From Peptococcaceae bacterium (GTDB lineage Bacteria; Bacillota; Peptococcia; Peptococcales; Peptococcaceae), in the NCBI GenBank assembly GCA_017383785.1, contig JAFNVD010000143.1:1-21389 (forward strand): DNA of 21,389 bases. Direction: 5' to 3'. Position numbers and translations under genes: made by a program. The stretch's first letter is position 1, and every line of letters begins with the position of its first letter. Positions 1 to 7,997 of this stretch are shown here, in pieces. A model generated the notes under the pieces. That model had not been told where the DNA came from. It ran no database searches and was given only the letters and a program-made list of their open reading frames with translations.

Positions 1-1
1 A

Positions 2-3000
2 CCGGAAGATCGTCGTGGTTTGATTGAAGAAGCGGCAGGGATTATCAAATATAAGTATCGCAAACGAGAAGCAGAGCGCAAGTTGAAAGATACAGAAGAC
101 AATCTGCTGCGTGTAGAAGATATTATCAATGAATTGGCAGAGCGTGTAGGTCCATTGGGCGAGCAGGCCGAAAAAGCTAAGGACTACAAAGAGAAAAAAG
201 CTATGCTGGATGGTTTGGAACTTTCCATGGAAGTGCATGATATGGTGAAAAATCAGGCACAGGAAAAAGAACTGTTGACACAGCATAGTCAGATGGAAGA
301 TGCTATGGCAGAGCAATCTGCTAAATTATCGGCACAGGACGCAGAACTTTCTCAAATGCGTTTGGATGCACAACAGGAGGAAACTGCATTTCAAGAGCAG
401 CAGCAAAGCTATTATGATTTGCAGAATCAGTTAGATCGTCGTCATAGCACCATTGACACCGATACACAATTGCTGGCCCATACAGCAGAGCAGATTGTAA
501 AACTGCGTGCAGAAATAGATACACAGGCGCAGGAATTGGCATCCTCACAAGAAGCACATCAGGCTAAAGAACGTGAAGCCAAAGAAGCGGAAACACAATA
601 TCGTCAGTTTGAAACACTGGTAAAAGAACAGCAAGAGTCTCTGTTTGGTGCGGAGCAGCAGATTGCTGCACTGGAATCTGCACAGGAGGCCAACAAAACA
701 GCTGTGTTTGCCAATATGCAGGCTCAGGCCAACAACAACAATGCCTTGCAGCGTTTGGAACATGAGCTTTCCGGCGGTGAACGTGGTAAAGAAAAGCTGG
801 AACAAAAATTAGCTGAATTGCATGCACAAAAAGAAGCGCAGAATCAGTTGCGAATTGAACTGGAAGAACAGATTACAGCAGAGGAAGAAAAACAAAAAGC
901 CCATGAAAAAGCGGTAAAATCGTTGGAAACCGACGTAGAACAGCGTAAAAATCAGCAGTTTATCATGCGTCAGGAATTGAACGAAATTCAAAATACTCTG
1001 CAGGAAAAACAATCTCGTGCAAAAGCATTGAAAGAGCTGGAGGAAAGCGGGGACGGCTATCAGTATGGTGTTAAATCTGTACTGGAGCAAAAACAAAAAG
1101 GCAAATTCCAGGGTGTAATCGGTACAGTGAGTCAGTTGATTACTGTGTCGCAGAAATACGAAAAAGCTATCGAAACCCAAATGGGTGCAAGTTTGCAGAA
1201 TCTGGTGACAGAGGATGACAAACAGGCACAGGAGGCTATTGCATTCTTGAAAGAACGTAAAAAAGGCCGTGCCACATTCTTGCCATTGAATACTGTAAAA
1301 GGGCAGAGAGCAGAAGAGGATCTGAGCAAAGAGCCGGGAGTACTTGGCTTGGCTGTAGATTTGATCGAATACGATGCAAAATATGAAAATATTCTGCTGC
1401 ATCTGCTGGGCAAAGTATGGGTAATCAATGACTTAGCATCCGCTGTAGCCATCGGTAAAAAACGTGGCTTTGGTCATCGTATGGTAACTCTGGATGGTGA
1501 ACTGGTAACACCGGGCGGTGCTTTGACCGGTGGTCATCATGATAAAGAAAAAACAGGTTTATTAGCGCGTCAGCGTCAAATTCTGGAGCTGGAAGCAGAA
1601 GCTGAACAGCTGAAACAGCAAATGAACGAAAAGAACGATGCGTTGGATGCTTACTATGCACAAACCAACAGCATGAAAGAAGAAATTACAGCACTGCATA
1701 ATCAGGATAGCGAGTTTGTACGTGCATTGGCAGAAATGAATGCACAAATGCTGCAGATTTTCAAAGAGGACAAGCGCATCGGCAATGAAATTGCTATGGA
1801 AGAGTTTGCCCTGAAAGAACAGGAACAGCTGCGCAAAAACCACGAAGCTTCTTATGCTGAGGAACAGGCACGCAAAGAAACTCTGGCTCAGGAAGAAAAT
1901 CGGTTAAATGCAGAAACAGAAACTTTGAAAGAGCAAATGCTGAGTGCAGTACAGACACAGAAGACTATGCAGAGTGCATATAGCCAGAATGAAGTGCAGA
2001 TGGCTACGGCTAAACAGCGTTGGGAACTGCTGCAGGAACAGTTTGCAGCTGATAGCCAGCGTTTCCGCAATGTTACGATGAGCCTTGACAACAAAAAGGC
2101 AGAGGTTGCGGTACTGGAAGAGAAAAAACTGCAATACGAAACAGAAATTGCACAGGAACAGGAAAAAATCAAAGAAGAACAGGTGGTTTTATCCGGTCGT
2201 CAAGAACTGTTGAATACCTATAAAGCCAATCGGCAGACCAAACTGGAGACTATTTCCGCATTGGAAGAAGCAGTGAAAACATTGCGGAAAGCCAATGAAC
2301 AGTCGAATCAGCAGAAATATCAGCTGGACTTAAATCTGAACCGTGTACAGGGCTATTTGTCCAGCGGGTATCGTCGATTGGAGCAGAATTTTGGCTGTAC
2401 ATTAGAAGAGGCCAAAGCTCGTGCGGTAGAGCTGGAAAGTATTCCAAAGGCGCAGAAACAGATTCACCGTCTGAAAAATTATCTGACAGGCTTAGGAGAA
2501 ATCAATTTTACTGCTATCGAAGAATATGATCAGGTAAAAGAACGTTTGGAATTCTTGAAAACACAAGTCGGCGATTTGTATGAAGCCAAAGCTTCTCTGA
2601 ATAAAGTGATTCAAGAGATGGAAAAAATCATGGCGCAGAAATTTGCTGAAACTTATGCCGAAGTGAATGCTCGATTCAGCGAAGTGTTCCAAAGCATGTT
2701 TGGAGGCGGCCAGGCAAGATTGGAATTGTCTGATCCGGAAGATTACCTCTTGACCGGGATTGAAATTATTGCACAGCCTCCGGGCAAAAAAGAACAGGTA
2801 CTGACCTTGTTATCCGGTGGAGAACGTGCAATGACAGCCATTGCGTTACTGTTCTCGCTCTTGACTGTAAAACCAAGTCCATTCTGTATTCTGGACGAAA
2901 TTGAATCTGCATTGGACGATGTGAATATCGATCGCTTTGCACGATTTATCAAGGAATATGCGGAGAAAACACAGTTTATCATTATTTCTCACCGCAAAGG

Positions 3001-3094
3001 CACCATGGAAGCAGCCGACGTACTGTACGGTGTAGCCATGGAAAACAAAGGGGTATCCCGCTTGATGTCGGTAAAAGTAAGCGATTATAAATAA
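2..3094 (+). CDS. smc: Chromosome segregation protein SMC (5' partial)
   Basis: SMC is the ATPase core of the bacterial condensin complex with ScpA and ScpB; it compacts and segregates the chromosome. The reading frame is open from base 2, so the gene enters from the left edge; about 150 residues of a usual ~1180, including Walker A, are missing. The visible part, numbered from base 2, opens inside the N-terminal head (the GLIEEAAGIIKYK block typical of SMC). It runs through a long Glu/Gln/Lys-rich coiled coil, has the hinge at about 371-511 ending in PGGALTGG, a second coiled coil, and the C-terminal head. The head has the ABC signature LLSGGERAM at 936-944, Walker B CILDEIESALDD at 962-973 and the later ISHRKGTMEAAD block. 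It stops 20 bases before ftsY, in the common smc-ftsY order. There is no frameshift. Identification is very secure. Confidence 0.97.
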   Translation, partial: PEDRRGLIEEAAGIIKYKYRKREAERKLKDTEDNLLRVEDIINELAERVGPLGEQAEKAKDYKEKKAMLDGLELSMEVHDMVKNQAQEKELLTQHSQMEDAMAEQSAKLSAQDAELSQMRLDAQQEETAFQEQQQSYYDLQNQLDRRHSTIDTDTQLLAHTAEQIVKLRAEIDTQAQELASSQEAHQAKEREAKEAETQYRQFETLVKEQQESLFGAEQQIAALESAQEANKTAVFANMQAQANNNNALQRLEHELSGGERGKEKLEQKLAELHAQKEAQNQLRIELEEQITAEEEKQKAHEKAVKSLETDVEQRKNQQFIMRQELNEIQNTLQEKQSRAKALKELEESGDGYQYGVKSVLEQKQKGKFQGVIGTVSQLITVSQKYEKAIETQMGASLQNLVTEDDKQAQEAIAFLKERKKGRATFLPLNTVKGQRAEEDLSKEPGVLGLAVDLIEYDAKYENILLHLLGKVWVINDLASAVAIGKKRGFGHRMVTLDGELVTPGGALTGGHHDKEKTGLLARQRQILELEAEAEQLKQQMNEKNDALDAYYAQTNSMKEEITALHNQDSEFVRALAEMNAQMLQIFKEDKRIGNEIAMEEFALKEQEQLRKNHEASYAEEQARKETLAQEENRLNAETETLKEQMLSAVQTQKTMQSAYSQNEVQMATAKQRWELLQEQFAADSQRFRNVTMSLDNKKAEVAVLEEKKLQYETEIAQEQEKIKEEQVVLSGRQELLNTYKANRQTKLETISALEEAVKTLRKANEQSNQQKYQLDLNLNRVQGYLSSGYRRLEQNFGCTLEEAKARAVELESIPKAQKQIHRLKNYLTGLGEINFTAIEEYDQVKERLEFLKTQVGDLYEAKASLNKVIQEMEKIMAQKFAETYAEVNARFSEVFQSMFGGGQARLELSDPEDYLLTGIEIIAQPPGKKEQVLTLLSGGERAMTAIALLFSLLTVKPSPFCILDEIESALDDVNIDRFARFIKEYAEKTQFIIISHRKGTMEAADVLYGVAMENKGVSRLMSVKVSDYK

Positions 3095-3114
3095 ACCATT
3101 GGGAGGAAAAAATC

Positions 3115-4440
3115 ATGGGATTGTTCTCTAAATTTAATGATAGTTTGTCCAAAACAAAAAAAGGCTTTGTTGAAAAATTGTTTGACACCTTTACAGGCAA
3201 AGAAATTGATGACGATTTATACGAAGAACTGGAAGAAACTCTGATTCAGGGTGATGTTGGTGTAGAAACCGCGTTGGATTTGGTAGAAAGACTGCGCGAA
3301 CGCGAAAAATCCGACAAATTGAAATATGCAGAACAGCTGAAAGATGTACTGGTAGAAGAAATCGCTGCTATTATGGGTGATGAAGTGGCAAGCCTGAATT
3401 TATCCGATGAAGGCCTAAACATCATTCTGATGGTAGGGGTAAATGGTGTAGGGAAAACTACCAGTATCGGTAAATTGGCAAACAAACTGAAAAAAGAAGG
3501 CCACAAAGTAATTTTAGGGGCAGGCGATACCTTCCGTGCTGCTGCGGCAGAACAGCTGAAAGTATGGGGGCAGCGTGTAGGCTGTGATGTAATCAGTCAT
3601 CAGGAAGGGGCAGACCCGGCAGCAGTTGTATTCGATGCCATCGCTGCGGCGAAATCCAGAAACTGTGATGTATTAATCGTAGATACTGCAGGTCGTTTGC
3701 AGAACAAAGCAAATCTGATGAACGAGCTGAGCAAAATGCGTAAAGTAATCGACCGTGAAGCACCGGGCTGCTTGAAAGAAGTATTGCTGGTATTGGATGC
3801 TACCACCGGGCAAAACGCTATTTCTCAGGCGAAAACATTCGGTGAAGCTTCCGGCGTAACAGGGGTAATCCTGACTAAACTGGATGGCACAGCAAAAGGT
3901 GGCGTGGTAATCGGTATTCGTTCCGAATTTGATCTGCCGGTAAAACTGATTGGTACCGGTGAACAGATTGACGATATGGAATACTTCGATGCAAAAGAAT
4001 TTGGCAGAGCACTGTTTGCTGATGAAGATGAAGTACAAAACGAAGTAGCAGAAGCTATTGCTGATTTAAAAGAAGAGATTGAAGAAGCAGTCGAAGAATT
4101 CAAAGAAGACGTAGCTGAAACTGTGGAATCTGTTAAAGAAACTACTGCCACATTGGTAGAATCTTTCCAGGAAGAATGGACAGAGCTGAAAGAAGATGCC
4201 AAAGCTGCTGCAGAAACCTGCAAAGAAATGGCACAGGATTTTGTAGCTGATGTACAAGACGAAACAGCGGAATGGAAAGCAGAAGCTGAAGAATTTATCG
4301 CTGATGTGCAGGAAGAAGTACAGGAATTCTTTGATCAAGATGCACCACAAGCTGAAGATTTAGAAGACTACGTAGAAGCAACCGAAGAAAAACCAAAGAA
4401 AAAAGGTTTCTTTGGCGGCTTGTTTGGGGGTCGTAAATAA
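3115..4440 (+). CDS. ftsY: Signal recognition particle receptor FtsY with an acidic C-terminal extension
   Basis: FtsY is the SRP receptor GTPase that docks ribosome-SRP complexes at the inner membrane. A short amphipathic, basic N-terminus (MGLFSKFNDSLSKTKKGF) precedes the N domain. The G domain shows GVNGVGKTT at 108-116, DTFRAAAAEQ from 138, DTAGR at 190-194, TKLDGTAKGG at 254-263 and GTGEQIDD at 280-287. The NG core, about 300 residues, is complete by residue 302. Residues 303-441 form an extra, strongly acidic, helix-predicted tail (EEIEEAVEEF, EDVAETVESV and two FVADVQ/FIADVQ units), closing with KPKKKGFFGGLFGGRK at 426-441. In E. coli-type FtsY the acidic A domain and its basic-aromatic tip lie at the N-terminus, so this arrangement is odd. 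The start follows GGGAGG. Its stop overlaps the next start (TAATG), suggesting coupled translation. Confidence 0.97.
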   Translation: MGLFSKFNDSLSKTKKGFVEKLFDTFTGKEIDDDLYEELEETLIQGDVGVETALDLVERLREREKSDKLKYAEQLKDVLVEEIAAIMGDEVASLNLSDEGLNIILMVGVNGVGKTTSIGKLANKLKKEGHKVILGAGDTFRAAAAEQLKVWGQRVGCDVISHQEGADPAAVVFDAIAAAKSRNCDVLIVDTAGRLQNKANLMNELSKMRKVIDREAPGCLKEVLLVLDATTGQNAISQAKTFGEASGVTGVILTKLDGTAKGGVVIGIRSEFDLPVKLIGTGEQIDDMEYFDAKEFGRALFADEDEVQNEVAEAIADLKEEIEEAVEEFKEDVAETVESVKETTATLVESFQEEWTELKEDAKAAAETCKEMAQDFVADVQDETAEWKAEAEEFIADVQEEVQEFFDQDAPQAEDLEDYVEATEEKPKKKGFFGGLFGGRK

Positions 4441-5744
4441 TGGCAGCCAATGATAAAATGAGCAATAAAATTTGGATTCAGAATACAATGATTCTTACCA
4501 TGACCGGTGCACCGCTGTTTACCGGTGATATTCTGATTGAAAATGACACCATCAAATCCATTGGCTTTATCAATCCACGTGATACAGAGGGTGCCTATAT
4601 CATTGATGGTAAACGCACTGTGGCGATGCCGGGGCTGGTAAATACCCATACCCATGCTGCGATGACATTGCTGCGCAGCTATGCCGATGATATGGAATTG
4701 ATGCCTTGGCTCAATGATAAAATCTGGCCCGCAGAAGCCAAATTTGTCAACGAGTATATCTATTGGGGCAGTGCATTGGCAGCAGTAGAAATGATTCAGA
4801 GTGGGACAACCACCTTTGCCGATATGTATGACAGTATGCATGAAGTAGCAAAGGTAACAGAAGAATCCGGTTTACGTGCTAATCTGGCAAGAGGATGTGT
4901 GGTATTCTCCGACCCAGAGCTGAAAAACATCCAGAAAAATGTACGTCTGTACGAAAACTTTAACAACAAAGCCGACGGACGTATCAAAGTATGGTTTGCA
5001 CCACATGCACCATATACTTGCCCACCGGAATATGTAGAAAAAATTGTAGAAGCGGCAAAAAGCTGCAACGCAGGGATTCACGTGCATTTGGCCGAAACAT
5101 TGGATGAACAGCGCCAAATTGCAGAAGGCTACGGCAAAACACCAACCGAATATCTGAATGATTTGGGTGTATTCGAACTGCCTACATTGGCAGCACACAG
5201 CGTATACCTGAACGATACCGATATTGAAATTCTGAAAGCACACAATGTAGGGATTGCCCACAACCCAACCAGCAACTTAAAACTGGCCAGCGGCATTGCC
5301 AATATTCCAAAATATCTACAAGCAGGGTTGAACGTAGGTCTGGGGACTGACGGATGTTCCAGCAATAATACGCTGAATATGTTTAAAGAAATGGCAATCT
5401 GCTCTTTCGTGCAGAAAGTAAATGCTATGAATCCAACCGTATTGCCTGCAGAAGAAATTCTGAACATGGCTACTATCGGCGGGGCAAAAGTATTGCGCTG
5501 GGATGATGAAATCGGTACATTGGAAGTAGGTAAAAAAGCCGATTTGATTCTGGTAGATATCGATAAACCACATTTCGCACCATGGAACAATCCGGTAAGC
5601 GATTTGGTATATTCCGCACAGGGCAGTGATGTAAAAACTACTATCGTAAACGGTAAAATCTTGATGAAAGACTACGAAGTGCTTACACTGGACGTAGAAC
5701 GCATCATGGCAGAAACCGAACGCATCGCACGTAACGTGCTGTAA
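4440..5744 (+). CDS. mtaD: 5'-methylthioadenosine/S-adenosylhomocysteine deaminase
   Basis: This is a cytosolic amidohydrolase that deaminates S-adenosylhomocysteine and/or methylthioadenosine to the inosyl compounds, clearing inhibitory by-products of methyl transfer and polyamine or quorum-signal synthesis. Metal ligands of the amidohydrolase fold are visible: H70 and H72 in NTHTHAAM, H216 in HVHLAE, H253 in AAHSVYL, and D304 in GTDGCSSNN; HNPTSNLKLASG is also family-typical. At 434 residues it has the normal length. The ATG shares its A with the ftsY stop codon; an ATG six codons in is an alternative, and GGGGG at the end of ftsY may serve as ribosome binding site. Placement behind ftsY looks like operon sharing rather than a common pathway. 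The exact substrate preference, and chlorohydrolase relatives of the same family, cannot be told apart by eye. Confidence 0.92.
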   Translation: MAANDKMSNKIWIQNTMILTMTGAPLFTGDILIENDTIKSIGFINPRDTEGAYIIDGKRTVAMPGLVNTHTHAAMTLLRSYADDMELMPWLNDKIWPAEAKFVNEYIYWGSALAAVEMIQSGTTTFADMYDSMHEVAKVTEESGLRANLARGCVVFSDPELKNIQKNVRLYENFNNKADGRIKVWFAPHAPYTCPPEYVEKIVEAAKSCNAGIHVHLAETLDEQRQIAEGYGKTPTEYLNDLGVFELPTLAAHSVYLNDTDIEILKAHNVGIAHNPTSNLKLASGIANIPKYLQAGLNVGLGTDGCSSNNTLNMFKEMAICSFVQKVNAMNPTVLPAEEILNMATIGGAKVLRWDDEIGTLEVGKKADLILVDIDKPHFAPWNNPVSDLVYSAQGSDVKTTIVNGKILMKDYEVLTLDVERIMAETERIARNVL

Positions 5745-5800
5745 TATCTCAATAAAATATGCCTGAAACATCCTATATTACGTTGTAACAGGCAAAAAGG

Positions 5801-5831
5801 AAGACACTGTACTCATTGTGCAGTGTCTTTT
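5801..5831 (+). terminator. Rho-independent terminator after mtaD
   Basis: AAGACACTGTAC at 5801-5812 pairs with GTGCAGTGTCTT at 5818-5829 (12 pairs, one G-T), around a five-base TCATT loop. A short TTTT lies at the base. It closes the smc-ftsY-mtaD transcript. Confidence 0.75.
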
Positions 5832-5954
5832 CTGGTGGTTATACTTGTATGAAATCGTAAATTGTGATAGCATAGTCATAAATGAAAATAACATGAAATT
5901 TGCAGTGGCGAATATGAAAGAATATGATATTTTTAAGAAGATGGAGAGCCTGTC

Positions 5955-6755
5955 ATGGAGCATAAAACAATTCTTGGAGTTGGCGGTACAGTACATTATT
6001 GGATTTCCAGACCTTGCGGTATGCCGAAAGGTACTATCGTGTTTACACATGGATTAACTGCCAACCATACTATGTTTGAAAAGCAGATTGCATATTTTCA
6101 GAACGAGTATGTTGTAATCACGTGGGATGTGCCTATGCACGGTTTATCAATACCTTATCAGTCTTTCTCCTATGAAAATACTGCACGAGATTTAAATAGT
6201 ATCTTAGAACAAGAATGTATCGAAAAAGTTTGTTTGGCAGGCATGTCGATGGGAGGGTATTCGTCCCAAATGTTTGCTCATTTATATCCACAAAAGGTAC
6301 AATGCTTTATTGGTATTGACACTACACCGTTTGGCTTAGCCTATTATTCAAAATCTGATTTATGGTGGCTTTCTAAAGTGAAGCCAATGGCAAAATGGTT
6401 CACCGATAAAGCACTGCGTATAAGTATGGCCAAATCGGTATCTGCTACAGCGTATTCTTATGAAAAAATGCTGGAAATGTTAGCGCCGTTATCCAAAGAG
6501 CAGATCATCGAGCAAATGGGCATTGCTTATGGAACGTTTGCAGAGGAAAACAGAGATCTCCATTTGGATTGCCCGGTACTTATTTTACTTGGCGATAAAG
6601 ACCGCACAGGAAAGGTAAAACAATATTGTACTGCATGGGCAAAAAACACAGGCTATCCGCTGCACATTATTGACAATGCAGCACATTTTTCTAATGGAGA
6701 TAATGCAGAACAAGTGAATGTAGAAATCGAGCAGTTTATCGAATCAGTTAAGTAA
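5955..6755 (+). CDS. Alpha/beta hydrolase, substrate unknown
   Basis: A 266-residue alpha/beta-hydrolase-fold protein, probably a cytosolic esterase, lipase or peptidase-like enzyme. The catalytic set is visible in canonical order: oxyanion-hole loop FTHGLTAN near residue 33, nucleophile elbow GMSMGG with S98, acid loop LLGDKD with D214 or D216, and H244 in NAAHFSN. No signal peptide or membrane segment is seen. A GGAG lies about ten bases upstream of the ATG. It is flanked by terminators (5801 and 6775), so it is probably a single-gene transcript. Codon and base use are a little more AT-rich than in the neighbouring housekeeping genes, which could mean a more recently acquired or less highly expressed gene. 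The fold is secure; the substrate cannot be inferred from sequence. Confidence 0.88.
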   Translation: MEHKTILGVGGTVHYWISRPCGMPKGTIVFTHGLTANHTMFEKQIAYFQNEYVVITWDVPMHGLSIPYQSFSYENTARDLNSILEQECIEKVCLAGMSMGGYSSQMFAHLYPQKVQCFIGIDTTPFGLAYYSKSDLWWLSKVKPMAKWFTDKALRISMAKSVSATAYSYEKMLEMLAPLSKEQIIEQMGIAYGTFAEENRDLHLDCPVLILLGDKDRTGKVKQYCTAWAKNTGYPLHIIDNAAHFSNGDNAEQVNVEIEQFIESVK

Positions 6756-6774
6756 GTATGTAGTAATAAGAAAG

Positions 6775-6804
6775 TAGTGTCCAATTTTGTGGACACTATT
6801 TTTT
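6775..6804 (+). terminator. Rho-independent terminator after the hydrolase
   Basis: TAGTGTCCA at 6775-6783 pairs perfectly with TGGACACTA at 6790-6798 around a six-base loop, followed by six T residues. Confidence 0.88.
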
Positions 6805-6872
6805 AATTGTGATTATCTTTATAATGTGATAAAATTAAAAATATTATTATAGACGTAAGGAGACTTCAAAAT

Positions 6873-7592
6873 ATGATAGGGTTAGGTACGATTATAAACT
6901 GTATTGCCATTGTCATCGGCGGTGTATTGGGGCTGGTGTTTGGCAATTTGATGAAAGAACGGCTGCAGGATATCTTGATGACTGCTACGGCATTGTGCGT
7001 GTTGTTTATCGGTATTGCCGGTGCATTGCAGGAAATGATGACGGTAGAGGGTAGCTCCTTATCTAGTGGCGGTACCATGATGATGATTGCCAGTTTTGCC
7101 ATCGGGTCTTTGATTGGGGAACTGCTGAATTTAGAATATCATATCGAGCGATTTGGTGAGTGGCTGAAAGCGAAATCGGGCAATAGTGGGGAAGCCGGGT
7201 TTGTTGATGCGTTTGTTACAGCGTCCCTTACGGTATGTATTGGTGCCATGGCTGTGGTAGGTGCTATTCAAGACGGTATGGAAGGGGATTATTCTATCCT
7301 TGCGGCCAAGGCTGTACTGGACTTGATTATTATTTTGATTATGACTGCATCTATGGGGAAAGGCTGTATCTTTTCAGCGATTCCGGTAGGCTTGTTTCAA
7401 GGGAGTATTACATTATTGGCACAGTTTATCAAGCCGTTTATGACTGCAGCGGCATTGTCCAATCTGTCTTTTGTAGGTTCTATGATGATTTTCTGCGTAG
7501 GGGCAAACTTATTCTGGAATATGAAAATCCGTGTGGCTAATATGCTGCCGGGGTTGATTATTGCGGTGCTGTGGGCATTCTTGCCTATCTAA
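6873..7592 (+). CDS. DUF554 family membrane protein
   Basis: A 239-residue integral membrane protein of the DUF554 family (YdfK/YqgA-like). The start MIGLGTIINCIAIVIGGVLG, the following FGNLMKERLQ and the central CIGAMAVVGAIQDG are characteristic of the family. About six to seven hydrophobic segments can be read by eye, at roughly residues 1-23, 34-53, 67-85, 115-132, 140-160, 168-190 and 200-238, so it should sit in the cytoplasmic membrane. A transport function has often been suggested for the family, but none is assigned here. AAGGAG lies about ten bases upstream of the ATG. It converges on the tRNA-Arg gene, and a T6...A6 tract between them (about 7596-7612) could help end transcription from both sides. 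Confidence 0.9.
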   Translation: MIGLGTIINCIAIVIGGVLGLVFGNLMKERLQDILMTATALCVLFIGIAGALQEMMTVEGSSLSSGGTMMMIASFAIGSLIGELLNLEYHIERFGEWLKAKSGNSGEAGFVDAFVTASLTVCIGAMAVVGAIQDGMEGDYSILAAKAVLDLIIILIMTASMGKGCIFSAIPVGLFQGSITLLAQFIKPFMTAAALSNLSFVGSMMIFCVGANLFWNMKIRVANMLPGLIIAVLWAFLPI

Positions 7593-7613
7593 ACGATTTT
7601 TTGCATAAAAAAG

Positions 7614-7685
7614 TGTCCCCTGCGAGAATCGAACTCACAACTAGCCCTTAGGAGGGGCTTGTTATATCCATTTAACTAAGGAGAC
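7614..7685 (-). tRNA. tRNA-Arg (anticodon CCU)
   Basis: Read on the minus strand, this 72-base gene folds as a complete cloverleaf. The acceptor GTCTCCT pairs with AGGGGAC (one G-T pair) and A is the discriminator. The anticodon stem is AGCCC/GGGCT with loop CTCCTAA, giving anticodon CCU, and the T arm is GTGAG-TTCGATT-CTCGC. It decodes the rare AGG codon. CCA is not encoded; a run of six T follows two bases after the discriminator and probably ends transcription. Confidence 0.93.
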
Positions 7686-7740
7686 ACATAAGGTGTAATG
7701 TATATTGTTTTGTTTATGGTATCATATTCAACCGTACAAT

Positions 7741-7845
7741 TCAAGCACTGTGCATACCGAAAATAGAGAAGGTTTGCACAACTTGGAACGTATCGGTGAT
7801 TATTGTGCCAATATTGCAAATTATGTGCTGGAACATACAAAATAA
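7741..7845 (+). pseudogene. Remnant of a PhoU-domain protein, C-terminal fragment
   Basis: The frame ending in TAA at 7843-7845 reads REGLHNLERIGDYCANIA from 7765, continuing NYVLEHTK. NLERIGD-x-x-x-NIAE-like sequence is the hallmark C-terminal helix of PhoU and PhoU-like domains (phosphate regulators and Na/Pi-cotransporter tails). No start codon with a ribosome binding site and no upstream PhoU sequence are visible. The frame runs back only into AT-rich sequence and then the tRNA-Arg gene. A good terminator follows 25 bases later, as expected behind a former gene. I read it as the stump of a deleted gene. The 5' boundary of the homology is uncertain. Confidence 0.7.
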
Positions 7846-7870
7846 TTGTATTGAAAACTTGTATTGATAA

Positions 7871-7903
7871 CTGCCGTCTGTGAAAATAGATGGCAGATTT
7901 TTT
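7871..7903 (+). terminator. Rho-independent terminator behind the PhoU remnant
   Basis: CTGCCGTCT at 7871-7879 pairs with AGATGGCAG at 7888-7896 (nine pairs, one G-T) around an eight-base loop, followed by ATTTTTT. No intact gene precedes it on this strand, so it appears to be orphaned from the decayed PhoU gene. Confidence 0.82.
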
Positions 7904-7925
7904 ATGTTATTTTTACATTTATTGT

Positions 7926-7955
7926 TTGACAGACTATATATGTGTGTCGTACAAT
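7926..7955 (+). promoter_or_regulatory. Sigma-70-type promoter of asnS
   Basis: TTGACA at 7926-7931 and TACAAT at 7950-7955 are separated by 18 bases. The predicted start is near 7962, leaving a leader of only about 36 bases before asnS, too short for the T-box leader often found on aminoacyl-tRNA synthetase genes. Confidence 0.75.
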
Positions 7956-7957
7956 AC

Positions 7958-7975
7958 AATTAGTATATACTAATT
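7958..7975. promoter_or_regulatory. 18-bp perfect palindrome at the asnS start point, operator candidate
   Basis: AATTAGTATATACTAATT is its own reverse complement over all 18 bases. It begins three bases after the -10 box and covers the expected transcription start, the classic place for a dimeric repressor to bind. The cognate regulator is not identifiable from the window. Confidence 0.5.
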
Positions 7976-7997
7976 TCATCATGGAGGATGATTAGTG

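Noticed and set aside
809..1402. 197-residue minus-strand open frame opposite smc
   Set aside because: It lies entirely within the coiled-coil region of smc. The Phe/Leu/Cys/Gln-rich translation is what reverse-complemented Glu/Lys/Gln codons give, and no ribosome binding site is seen.
5761..5793. GCCTG ... CAGGC inverted repeat before the mtaD terminator
   Set aside because: Only five pairs across a 23-base loop; likely chance beside the much better hairpin at 5801.
7235..7540. Plus-strand frame inside the DUF554 gene
   Set aside because: A shifted frame of a well-supported gene with a biased, non-protein-like composition.
7956..7997. T-box riboswitch before asnS
   Set aside because: The leader from the predicted start is about 36 bases, and no specifier stem, T-box sequence or antiterminator can be fitted.
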